From Pseudomonadota bacterium (lineage in GTDB: Bacteria; Desulfobacterota; Desulfovibrionia; Desulfovibrionales; Desulfomicrobiaceae), in the NCBI GenBank assembly GCA_023393525.1, contig JAEWKZ010000041.1:1-43955 (forward strand): a stretch of 43,955 nt of DNA, read 5' to 3'. Positions 16,771 through 24,172 of the stretch are shown piece by piece. How positions within the stretch are numbered: position 1 is the stretch's first letter; each line of letters opens with the position of its first letter. The notes under the pieces are model-generated. The model worked only from the letters and a program-made list of their open reading frames with translations, searched no databases and was not told the DNA's origin. Position numbers and translations under genes: made by a program.

Positions 16771-17496
16771 CTAAAGATACGTTCGACCCGAAGTTTTCAA
16801 TAAAATCTCAACTCTTCTGTTACTGGCGCGCCCTTCCGGGGTGGTGTTGTCGCCCAGGGGAAACGCCTCGCCGTAGGCCGAGACGGAAAACCGCCGCGGA
16901 TCAAAGCCCTGTTGCAGAAAAAAGGACAGCACCGACATGGCCCGTTCCGCCGACAAGGCATAGTTGTCCTTCCGCCCCGAAGGAACGTTGTCCGTGTACC
17001 CGGACACGTTGACCGGCATGGTCACCGAGGCCAGAAACAGGGCGAACTCGGACAGGAGCTTGCGGCTGTCCTCCTTCAGCGCGCTCTCGCCGGACTCGAA
17101 AAGCAGCCCGTCGGACAGGACGAGGGCGATCCCTTCCGGGCGCAGAAGGACTTGCAGATTTTCGTCCAGCGTGCTCCGGGCCATGCCCTCGGGCAGCACC
17201 TCGTCCGGGAAAAGGAGGTCCTTGATGCGCTGCGGGTCGTGCAGCGCCTCGGTCGGGTTGACGATGATCCGGTCCATGAATTCGAATTTGGTCGTGATCC
17301 GGCCCGCGCCTTTTTTTGGAGCCAGGCCCATGTCACCCACAAAATGAGAGACCACGTCGCGCAGGATCGACTTGTCCATGGACGACATGGACAGGAGCAA
17401 CACGAAAAAGCTCAAAAGCAGCGTCATCAGATCCGCGAAGGTGACCAGCCAGGTCGCGCCGCCCGGATCCTCGGAGCGCTTTCTCCTGCGAACCAT
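16771..17496 (-). CDS. MotB-like stator protein, second copy (OmpA-type peptidoglycan-binding domain)
   Basis: This 241-residue protein has one membrane helix near the N-terminus containing the ion-channel aspartate (Asp22 in TFADLMTLLLSFFVLLL). A periplasmic plug/linker region and an OmpA-like domain follow (FESGESALKEDSRKLL, VSGYTDNVPSG, SAYGEAFPLGDNT, SNRRVEILL). It would anchor the stator to peptidoglycan. The ATG shares one base with the stop of the upstream motB-like gene (TGATG), so the pair is coupled. The open frame extends further upstream but loses family similarity. Whether the two MotB proteins mix in one stator is unknown. Confidence 0.9.
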   Translation of the reverse strand: MVRRRKRSEDPGGATWLVTFADLMTLLLSFFVLLLSMSSMDKSILRDVVSHFVGDMGLAPKKGAGRITTKFEFMDRIIVNPTEALHDPQRIKDLLFPDEVLPEGMARSTLDENLQVLLRPEGIALVLSDGLLFESGESALKEDSRKLLSEFALFLASVTMPVNVSGYTDNVPSGRKDNYALSAERAMSVLSFFLQQGFDPRRFSVSAYGEAFPLGDNTTPEGRASNRRVEILLKTSGRTYL

Positions 17497-18338
17497 CAGG
17501 GCTCTCCCGGCAGATCGAAGCGAAACAGGAAATCCTTGACCCGGTAGCTGTCCGCGGCCTTCTCCTCGGATTCGGCCCGCACTGCCTGGACGGCCAGTTC
17601 GTGGCTCCAACTGCCAATCCGGCGATCAAGGGTGATCTCAACCCTTCGATTGGTCTGCCGCGCCCCTTCGTTCTCGACCGCGACACGCGGCCGGAAACGC
17701 CCGAAGGCTTCCAGACGCAGTTTTTCCGGAGGCACCCCGGCCTCGATGAAATACCGGTACACGGCCACCACCCGAGCCAGGGAAAGCTCCCAGGAAAAAT
17801 CGACCTTGATCCAGGGCTTGGGCAGATAATCGGGGCCGAACTCCTCCAGGCCTTCCGACGTGTGCCCGGAAAGTCCGAGCGGGTGGGCGCTTTCCGCGAC
17901 GACGGGCCGCAGCCTGTCCAGCATCGCCCGCCCCTCGTCGGTCAACTCCGAGGAACCGGGAGCGAAAAGGGCGTCGGCTCCGATGGACAGGCGCTGCAGA
18001 AAGCGGTTGGATTCAAAGCGCAGGTCCTGGTCCGGATCTTCCCAGAGATGATCCTTGACCGGTGAAAGATCCTTGAAAACATTGATGGGGCCGGGGTCGA
18101 CCTGCGTCCTGGTGTCCACCGTGGTCAGGTCGCTCATGCTCGGGGCGCCGGTGCCGAAGGTGCCGGATACAGAGCCTATGGCCACCTTGCGCTTGTAGAT
18201 GTCCGTCAGGGAGGCCATGGACACGAGCACGATGAAAAACGTCATCATCAGGGTGACCAGATCGGAAAAAGTGATCATCCAGGCCGGCAGCCCCGATTGC
18301 GATTCTTCCTTTCTCGCTTTTCTTCTGACCATGCCCAT
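17496..18338 (-). CDS. motB: MotB-like stator protein, first copy (OmpA-type peptidoglycan-binding domain)
   Basis: This 280-residue protein begins with a charged tail and one membrane helix carrying the channel aspartate (Asp26 in ITFSDLVTLMMTFFIVLV). Its OmpA-like domain includes FAPGSSELTDEGRAML, LGLSGHTSEG and QTNRRVEITL. It is adjacent to motA (15-bp gap), the normal position of motB, and may form the stator with it. The first of two nearby ATGs (18338 and 18332) is preferred because GAGG lies 7 nt before it. It differs clearly from the following MotB-like protein, so this is not a recent duplication. Confidence 0.9.
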   Translation of the reverse strand: MGMVRRKARKEESQSGLPAWMITFSDLVTLMMTFFIVLVSMASLTDIYKRKVAIGSVSGTFGTGAPSMSDLTTVDTRTQVDPGPINVFKDLSPVKDHLWEDPDQDLRFESNRFLQRLSIGADALFAPGSSELTDEGRAMLDRLRPVVAESAHPLGLSGHTSEGLEEFGPDYLPKPWIKVDFSWELSLARVVAVYRYFIEAGVPPEKLRLEAFGRFRPRVAVENEGARQTNRRVEITLDRRIGSWSHELAVQAVRAESEEKAADSYRVKDFLFRFDLPGEP

Positions 18339-18353
18339 CCCCCCGCCTCAGGC

Positions 18354-19109
18354 TCAGGGCCTGGCCTTGCGCTCCTTGGGAGGCAGGTAGCTGTTGAGCT
18401 TCTCTTCCAGAATGCGCGGGTTCTCGCCCCTGGAAATGGACATGATCCCTTCCACGACCATGGTGCGGATCAGGAGTTCCTCCCGACTGCGCGCGCGCAG
18501 CTTGCCGGCCATGGGAATGAAGATCAGGTTGGCCAGGACGGCGCCGTAGAAGGTGGTCAAGAGGGCCACGGCCATGGCCGGGCCGATGGTGGAGGGATCG
18601 TTCATGCGCTTGAGCATCAGCACCAGGCCGATGACCGTTCCGATCATGCCCATGGCCGGAGCCAGGTTCCCGAAGGTTTGCAGGATTTCCGCCCCTTTGA
18701 GATGCCGATCCTCCAGACAGGAAATCTCGGTTTCCAGAATTTCCTGGATGAGCTGGGGGTCAAGCCCGTCCACGGTCAACTGCAACCCCTTGCGCAAAAA
18801 ATCATCCGGAATGTTCTTGAGATGGGCCTCCAGGGACAATATCCCCTCGCGCCGGACCCTGGTCGCGTAATCCACGAACTGGGCGATGAGGGCCCCGGGG
18901 TCGTCCGCCTTGGACATGAACGTCTTCTTGATGATGCGGGCCACGCCGAGAACGCTCTCCAGAGGATAGGTCACCAGCACCGCGCCGATGGTCCCGCCGA
19001 CGACGATGAGCAGCGAGGAGAAATCCAGAAACAGGAAGCCGTCGCCGCCGAGCGCGGCGATGACCAGCCCGAAGGCTACCAAAATTCCGATTATCGTGGC
19101 CAGATCCAT
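18354..19109 (-). CDS. motA: Flagellar stator protein MotA
   Basis: MotA (251 residues) forms the ion channel of the stator with MotB. Four membrane helices are visible: two at the N-terminus (TIIGILVAFGLVIAALGG and LLIVVGGTIGAVLVTYPL) and two in the C-terminal half (LAPAMGMIGTVIGLVLMLKRM, with the conserved proline, and AMAVALLTTFYGAVLANLIFIP). The cytoplasmic loop between them carries the charged rotor-contact residues. Length and layout fit the MotA/PomA group. Ion choice (H+ or Na+) is not evident. yggS ends 23 bp upstream on the same strand. Confidence 0.95.
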   Translation of the reverse strand: MDLATIIGILVAFGLVIAALGGDGFLFLDFSSLLIVVGGTIGAVLVTYPLESVLGVARIIKKTFMSKADDPGALIAQFVDYATRVRREGILSLEAHLKNIPDDFLRKGLQLTVDGLDPQLIQEILETEISCLEDRHLKGAEILQTFGNLAPAMGMIGTVIGLVLMLKRMNDPSTIGPAMAVALLTTFYGAVLANLIFIPMAGKLRARSREELLIRTMVVEGIMSISRGENPRILEEKLNSYLPPKERKARP

Positions 19110-19132
19110 AAAACATCCGTCCCCAGTGGCCG

Positions 19133-19828
19133 TTAGTTTGAGCCGCGTTCTCCGAATATCCTGGTGCCGATGCGCACCAGGGTGGCGCCTTCCTCGATGG
19201 CCGTCTCGAAATCCCCGGTCATGCCCATGGACAGCTCCGGCAGAGGCAGGCCAAAGCCGGAGCGCAAGGTTTCAGCCAGGTCCCGCAGCCGCGCGAAATA
19301 GGGCCGCGCCCTTTCGGGATCGTCAAAAAAAGGCGGCATGAGCATGAGCCCCTGCCAGCGAAGGCTGGCGCTTCCCGCCAGGAATTCGGCCAGGCCCGGC
19401 AGGTCCGCCTCGGAAATTCCGGCCTTCTGTTCCTCGCCGGCCAGATTGACCTGCACCAGCACGTCCTGCGTCACGCCCAGCGCTTCGGCCTGGTTGTGCA
19501 ACGAGCGGGCCAGTTTCAAGGAATCCACCCCGTGGACAAGGGAGAAACGGCCGACCACGCTCTTGACCTTGTTCGTCTGCAAATGTCCGATGAAATGCCA
19601 GGATATTTCCCGGGGCAGGAGGGCCATCTTGGCCAGGGCCTCCTGCACGTAATTCTCGCCGAACATGGTTTGCCCGGCCTCGAACAGGGTTTGAACGTCC
19701 CCGGCCGGGTGCAGCTTGGAAACCGCCAGCAGGCGTACGCTCCCGGGCTCCCGACCGACCCTGCGGGCCGCCTCGGCCATCTGCGCCAGAACGCGCTGCC
19801 AGCGCTCGACCATGCTTGATTGCTCCAT
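19133..19828 (-). CDS. yggS: YggS-family pyridoxal phosphate homeostasis protein
   Basis: This 231-residue TIM-barrel protein of the YggS/PLPBP/YBL036C family binds pyridoxal 5'-phosphate and buffers vitamin B6 in the cytoplasm. The PLP lysine is Lys38 in LLAVSKLHPAG. Other landmarks are FGENYVQEALAKM, ISWHFIGHLQTNKVK, VHGVDSLKLA, VLVQVNLAGEEQKAG and LSMGMTGDFETAIEEGATLVRIGTRIFG. The ATG at 19828 is preferred over an in-frame TTG at 19855, because it leaves a clean 16-bp gap after era. It lies between era and motA on one strand. Confidence 0.94.
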   Translation of the reverse strand: MEQSSMVERWQRVLAQMAEAARRVGREPGSVRLLAVSKLHPAGDVQTLFEAGQTMFGENYVQEALAKMALLPREISWHFIGHLQTNKVKSVVGRFSLVHGVDSLKLARSLHNQAEALGVTQDVLVQVNLAGEEQKAGISEADLPGLAEFLAGSASLRWQGLMLMPPFFDDPERARPYFARLRDLAETLRSGFGLPLPELSMGMTGDFETAIEEGATLVRIGTRIFGERGSN

Positions 19829-19844
19829 GAACCCTTCCCCCTCG

Positions 19845-20771
19845 CTAGGACCCAAGCCCGAGCGAGGTCATGAATTGGCCGTCCTCGGTCCAGCCCTCGC
19901 GCACCTTGACCCAGAGTTCCAGATGCACCTTGGTGCCGAGCAAGGCTTTCAGTTCCTGCCGGGCCTGCTGGCCCACAGCCTTCAAATTTTGCCCCTGCCG
20001 CCCCACGATCATGCCCTTGTGACTGTTTTTTGACGTATAGATCATGGCCCCGATGCTGGTCATGTTCTGTTCCGGCAATTCCTCCCAGGACTCGATTTCA
20101 ACGGCCACGTTGTACGGCAGTTCCTGCTCCAGAGCCAGGAAAAGCTTCTCCCGGATGATCTCGGAAGCCATGAAGCGAACCGAGGCGGTGCTGAGCTGAT
20201 CCTCGGGAAAAAGCGGGGGGCTCGGCGGCAGAAACTCGCGGATCACCCCCAGCAGGGCGTCGATGCCCACGCCCGTGCGGGCCGAGATGGGCACCAGCTC
20301 CACTCCGGGCCAGCGGGCGGAGCAGTCGGACAGCAGACCGAGCAGGCGTTCCTTGGGCTTGACCTGGTCGACCTTGTTCAGGGCCACGGCCATGGGCACG
20401 CCGAGGGAGCCGATGCGTTTGGCCAGCGGACGCAGATCGCGCTCCAGGGCCTTCTCGTTGCCCGCGTAGCGGGAACCGTCCAGAAACAGGATCACGCCGT
20501 TGGCCTCCTGCAGGGCGCTCCAGGCGGCATCGACCAGAAAGCGGTTCAGCTTGCCGCGCGCGGCGTGCACGCCGGGCGTGTCCAGAAAGACAATCTGCTC
20601 ATCGGCCGTGGTGTGAATCCCGGTGATGCTGGTGCGGGTTGTCTGGGGTTTGGGAGAGACGATGGCGATCTTTTCGCCAAGTACCGTATTCAAAAAAGTG
20701 GATTTTCCCGCGTTGGGGGGCCCGACAAGGGCGATAAATCCTGCTCGATGCGTTTGCGACATGGGTTCCAT
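19845..20771 (-). CDS. era: GTPase Era
   Basis: Era (308 residues) is an essential GTPase that binds the 3' end of 16S rRNA and helps mature the 30S subunit. The G motifs are clear: GPPNAGKS (residues 17-24), PQTTR, DTPG, NKVD and SAR. A C-terminal KH RNA-binding domain contains GMIVGRQGQNLKAVGQQAR. Two ATGs nine bases apart could start it (20771 or 20762); neither has a strong ribosome site. It is the first gene of the run that continues through yggS into the flagellar genes, and it is divergent from topA. Confidence 0.96.
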   Translation of the reverse strand: MEPMSQTHRAGFIALVGPPNAGKSTFLNTVLGEKIAIVSPKPQTTRTSITGIHTTADEQIVFLDTPGVHAARGKLNRFLVDAAWSALQEANGVILFLDGSRYAGNEKALERDLRPLAKRIGSLGVPMAVALNKVDQVKPKERLLGLLSDCSARWPGVELVPISARTGVGIDALLGVIREFLPPSPPLFPEDQLSTASVRFMASEIIREKLFLALEQELPYNVAVEIESWEELPEQNMTSIGAMIYTSKNSHKGMIVGRQGQNLKAVGQQARQELKALLGTKVHLELWVKVREGWTEDGQFMTSLGLGS

Positions 20772-20848
20772 ATGATCTTTGTAAAAGGATACCGAAGGGT
20801 TGAAAAATCAGCCGAGGAAAAGCGCGCGGGATTAACGGGAAATACCCC

Positions 20849-20877
20849 TTGCCCTGCGCTTCGGAATCTGGATATAG
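20849..20877 (+). promoter_or_regulatory. Possible sigma-70 promoter for topA
   Basis: TTGCCC (20849-20854) is followed by a 17-bp spacer and ATATAG (20872-20877), or TATAGC with 18 bp. The predicted start would leave a leader of under 10 nt before the topA ATG, which itself has no visible ribosome site. This is suggestive only. Confidence 0.3.
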
Positions 20878-20889
20878 CCCCCAAACATT

Positions 20890-23130
20890 ATGGGCAAGGA
20901 CTTAATCATCGTTGAATCACCCGCGAAAATCAAAACCATAAAAAAGTTTTTGGGCGACGGGTATGAAGTGGAAGCATCCGTGGGTCACGTACGCGACCTG
21001 CCGACCAAAACCTTGGGCGTGGACGAAGACAATGACTTCACCCCGGATTATCAGATCATCCCCGGCAAGGCCAAGGTCGTCAGCAAGCTGAAATCCGCGG
21101 CCAAGGCGGCGGACACCGTCTACCTGGCGCCGGACCCGGACCGCGAGGGCGAGGCCATCGCCTGGCATGTGGCCGAAATCGTCCGCGCCGCCAACTCCAA
21201 CGTCAAGCGCATCCAGTTCAACGAGATCACGGCCAAGGCGGTCAAGGAAGCCCTGGCCCACCCCACGGAGCTGCGCAAGCCGCTCTTCGACTCCCAGCAG
21301 GCCAGGCGCATCCTGGATCGGCTGGTGGGCTACAAAATTTCCCCCCTGCTCTGGAAAAAAGTCAAGCGCGGCCTGTCCGCCGGCCGGGTACAGTCCGTGG
21401 CCCTGCGCCTCATCGTGGACAGGGAGCGCGAGCGCCAAGCCTTTGTTTCAGAGGAATACTGGGTTTTCAAGATCACGGTCCAGGGCGAAACGCCGCCCCC
21501 CTTCGACGCGGACCTGTGGAAGGTGGACGGGGACAAGCCCGCCATCGGCGATGAAAAGGCGGCCCTGGGCCTGGAAGGCCGCATCGCCGGGCGCCCCTTC
21601 GTGGTCAAGGACATTGTCGAGAAAGAACGCCAACGCCACCCCCGCCCGCCGTTCATCACCTCCACCCTGCAGCAGGATGCCAGCAACAAGCTCGGCTTCA
21701 ACGCCAAGCGGACCATGTCCGTGGCGCAACGCCTCTACGAGGGCGTGGAACTCGGCGAACGGGGCACCACGGCGCTTATAACCTACATGCGTACCGACTC
21801 GGTGCGCATTTCCGACGAAGCCCGCGACGGCGCCAAAGACTGGATCACGCGAACCCTGGGTCCGGAATTCTATCCCGCGGAACCCCGGGTCTATAAAAGC
21901 AAGGGCAGCGCCCAGGACGCCCACGAAGCCATCCGCCCCGTCGACCCGAGTCTGACTCCGGATTCCATCAAGCACAACCTGCCGCCGGAGCAATACAAGC
22001 TCTACCGGCTCATCTGGGAGCGTTTCATGGCTTCGCAGATGGCCTCCGCCCGCTTCTGGGACACCGTCGCCACCATAGAGAGCGGCCCGGCCCTGTGGCG
22101 CGCCAAAGGCGAGAGGCTCATTTTTCCCGGCTTCCTGCAGATCTGGCCGCAAACGTCGGACGCCCAGACCGCCCTGCTGCCCAAACTCGAAACCGGACAG
22201 GAACTGCATCTGGAAAAGCTGCACAAGGAGCAGAAATTCACCCAGCCGCCGGCCCGCTTTTCCGAAGCGTCCCTGGTGCACAAGCTCGAAGAGCTGGGCA
22301 TCGGGCGACCGTCGACCTATGCGGCCATCATCTCCACCCTGACCGAGCGCGACTACGTGCACATCGAGGAAAAACATTTCCTGCCCACGGACCTGGGCGT
22401 CATTGTCTGCGATCTCCTGGTGGAGCACTTCGGGCACCTCATGGACGCAGGCTTCACGGCGCGCATGGAGGAAGGTCTGGACCACGTAGCCGAAGGCGAG
22501 ACGAACTGGATCGACCTGCTGCGGGATTTCGCCCAGGACTTCAATCCGACCCTGGAAAAAGCCCGCGAGAACATGACCCAGGTCAAGGCCGGAATGGACA
22601 CGGGCCTGTCCTGCCCTCTGTGCGAGGCAGGACGGCTGGTGGTCAAATTCGGCAAGAACGGCACATTTCTGGGATGCTCCAGCTATCCCGCCTGCGCCTT
22701 CACCAGCAACTACACGCGCAACAGCGCCGGAGAAATCGAGCTGGTCAAAGAGGATGCACCCGAAGAACTCGGGCCCTGTCCCAAATGCGCGGACGGTCGG
22801 CTGGTGGTCAAAAAGACGAAGACCGGCGGCAGATTCGTGGCCTGTTCCAACTACCCGGCCTGCCGGCACACCAGATCCGTGAGCACGGGCGTCGCCTGTC
22901 CCAAGGACGGATGCGACGGCGAACTGGTCGAAAAGACCAGCCGCCGCGGAAAGCCCTTCTACTCATGCAGCAAATATCCCAAATGCGACTATGCGGTCTG
23001 GGATTTTCCCGTGGCCAAACCCTGCCCCCTCTGCCAGTCCAAGATCCTGGTGCGCAAGGAGACCAAGGCCAGAGGCCCGCATCTGGCCTGCCCGGTCAAG
23101 GATTGCGGTTACTGGGAAAAGCTGGACTAG
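20890..23130 (+). CDS. topA: DNA topoisomerase I (TopA)
   Basis: TopA (746 residues) relaxes negative supercoils as a type IA enzyme. It has the TOPRIM domain (LIIVESPAKIKTIKKFLG; DPDREGEAIAWH), the active-site tyrosine Tyr299 in ITYMRTDSVRIS, and GSAQDAHEAIRP and LEELGIGRPSTYAAIISTL in the core. The C-terminus carries a series of zinc-ribbon modules starting at CPLCEAGRLVV, CPKCADGRLVV, CPKDGCDGELV and CPLCQSKILV. The extreme N-terminus is canonical (MGKDLIIVESPAKI), so the ATG is secure despite the absent ribosome site. Its TAG stop lies within a CTAG that also supplies the stop of the convergent gene. Confidence 0.97.
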   Translation: MGKDLIIVESPAKIKTIKKFLGDGYEVEASVGHVRDLPTKTLGVDEDNDFTPDYQIIPGKAKVVSKLKSAAKAADTVYLAPDPDREGEAIAWHVAEIVRAANSNVKRIQFNEITAKAVKEALAHPTELRKPLFDSQQARRILDRLVGYKISPLLWKKVKRGLSAGRVQSVALRLIVDRERERQAFVSEEYWVFKITVQGETPPPFDADLWKVDGDKPAIGDEKAALGLEGRIAGRPFVVKDIVEKERQRHPRPPFITSTLQQDASNKLGFNAKRTMSVAQRLYEGVELGERGTTALITYMRTDSVRISDEARDGAKDWITRTLGPEFYPAEPRVYKSKGSAQDAHEAIRPVDPSLTPDSIKHNLPPEQYKLYRLIWERFMASQMASARFWDTVATIESGPALWRAKGERLIFPGFLQIWPQTSDAQTALLPKLETGQELHLEKLHKEQKFTQPPARFSEASLVHKLEELGIGRPSTYAAIISTLTERDYVHIEEKHFLPTDLGVIVCDLLVEHFGHLMDAGFTARMEEGLDHVAEGETNWIDLLRDFAQDFNPTLEKARENMTQVKAGMDTGLSCPLCEAGRLVVKFGKNGTFLGCSSYPACAFTSNYTRNSAGEIELVKEDAPEELGPCPKCADGRLVVKKTKTGGRFVACSNYPACRHTRSVSTGVACPKDGCDGELVEKTSRRGKPFYSCSKYPKCDYAVWDFPVAKPCPLCQSKILVRKETKARGPHLACPVKDCGYWEKLD

Positions 23131-24014
23131 AGCAGGCCGCCCCTCAGGCAGACCCTGTATTTCTTCAAAAACGCCACGGGGTTGTAGCTGAGCTTGGCCT
23201 TGCGCAAGCCGTCGTCCCCAAGGTCCTGCTCCCTGTTGACGATCTTGAACCCCTGGCAGCAGCGCTCCAGAAAAATCTGATTGATGGCCTGGTAGACGCC
23301 CTTGAAATTGGGACAACCTTTTTCAAAATGGATGACGACGGTCGTGTCATCAAGAGCCTCGGCAATGGCGTAGGCGATCATCTTTCCGTCGACCACCAGC
23401 CCGCCGCCTATCAACCCTCCAAGCCTTGACCAGTCGTGCATGACCTTGACGATGGCCCGATTTTCCGCATCCAGGGTCTGGTCGTTTTCGCTGTTTCGCC
23501 ACAAAAACCAGTCCGTCTGCAGGGCCAGGGCGCATTCCACGGTCTTTTCCTCCAGGGTGACGAACGTGGCCTCGTAGTCGCGCATGAACTGGTTGAGCAG
23601 GTTTTTTTTCTTGTGGAATTTCCGCCCCTTGAGCTGCGTCAATTCTTCCACGTCGTAAAGATAGTCCCAGTGTTCCCGGCACTCCTCGGCCTGCACCCCC
23701 TCAAGCCGCTCCTCCCAGATGCGCTTGAGCTCCTCCGGAATGCGGATGAAGCATGTGCTCTGCGGCAGCTCCCGCTGCAAGGCGGCCCAGTCCGCGGCTT
23801 CCCAATTGCCGACAGGGGCCCAGTACAGGGTCTGGGGAAAGGTTTGTCGAATGAGAACGTAGTCGTCCCTGAACGCCCATTCCAGACCGTATTCCCGGCC
23901 CCAGCCCCAAAGGTTGACAAAGCTGTAATCTGACGGCTTTTGGCCGCACTGGGCCAGAAGCCGGTTGTACTCTTCCTGGCCGTCAAGGGTTATCGGGCGA
24001 AACGTTTTTTCCAT
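23127..24014 (-). CDS. DUF2156 / phosphatidylglycerol lysyltransferase-domain protein
   Basis: This 295-residue soluble protein resembles the DUF2156 family, whose fold is a double GNAT-like acyltransferase related to the C-terminal domain of MprF-type aminoacyl-phosphatidylglycerol synthases. Typical stretches are SFVNLWGWGREYGLEWAF, LKGRKFHKKKNLLNQFMRDY, GGGLVVDGKMIAYAIAEAL, HFEKGCPNFKGVYQAINQIF, NREQDLGDDGLRKAKLSYNP and a final LKKYRV. No membrane segment is present, so it is not a complete flippase-synthase. The donor and acceptor are unknown. The ATG at 24014 has GGAAG 5 nt upstream. It overlaps topA by 4 bases tail to tail. Confidence 0.8.
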   Translation of the reverse strand: MEKTFRPITLDGQEEYNRLLAQCGQKPSDYSFVNLWGWGREYGLEWAFRDDYVLIRQTFPQTLYWAPVGNWEAADWAALQRELPQSTCFIRIPEELKRIWEERLEGVQAEECREHWDYLYDVEELTQLKGRKFHKKKNLLNQFMRDYEATFVTLEEKTVECALALQTDWFLWRNSENDQTLDAENRAIVKVMHDWSRLGGLIGGGLVVDGKMIAYAIAEALDDTTVVIHFEKGCPNFKGVYQAINQIFLERCCQGFKIVNREQDLGDDGLRKAKLSYNPVAFLKKYRVCLRGGLL

Positions 24015-24087
24015 GAGCACTTCCACTATAAGTTACGCAACAATTACGGACATTTTGGCCTGTCAAAAACTCAAGAAATCAAAGATC

Positions 24088-24115
24088 TTGCAGTTGAGGC
24101 GAAAACAATTATACT
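24088..24115 (+). promoter_or_regulatory. Sigma-70-like promoter for recJ
   Basis: TTGCAG (24088-24093) and TATACT (24110-24115) are spaced by 16 bp, with an AT-rich spacer. The predicted transcript would begin near 24122 and have a leader of about 50 nt to the recJ ATG at 24173. Confidence 0.6.
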
Positions 24116-24172
24116 TTGAGACCCGTGGATGTCAAAGCACGTCGCACCCTTTTTCCGGAAACACGCACCCTC

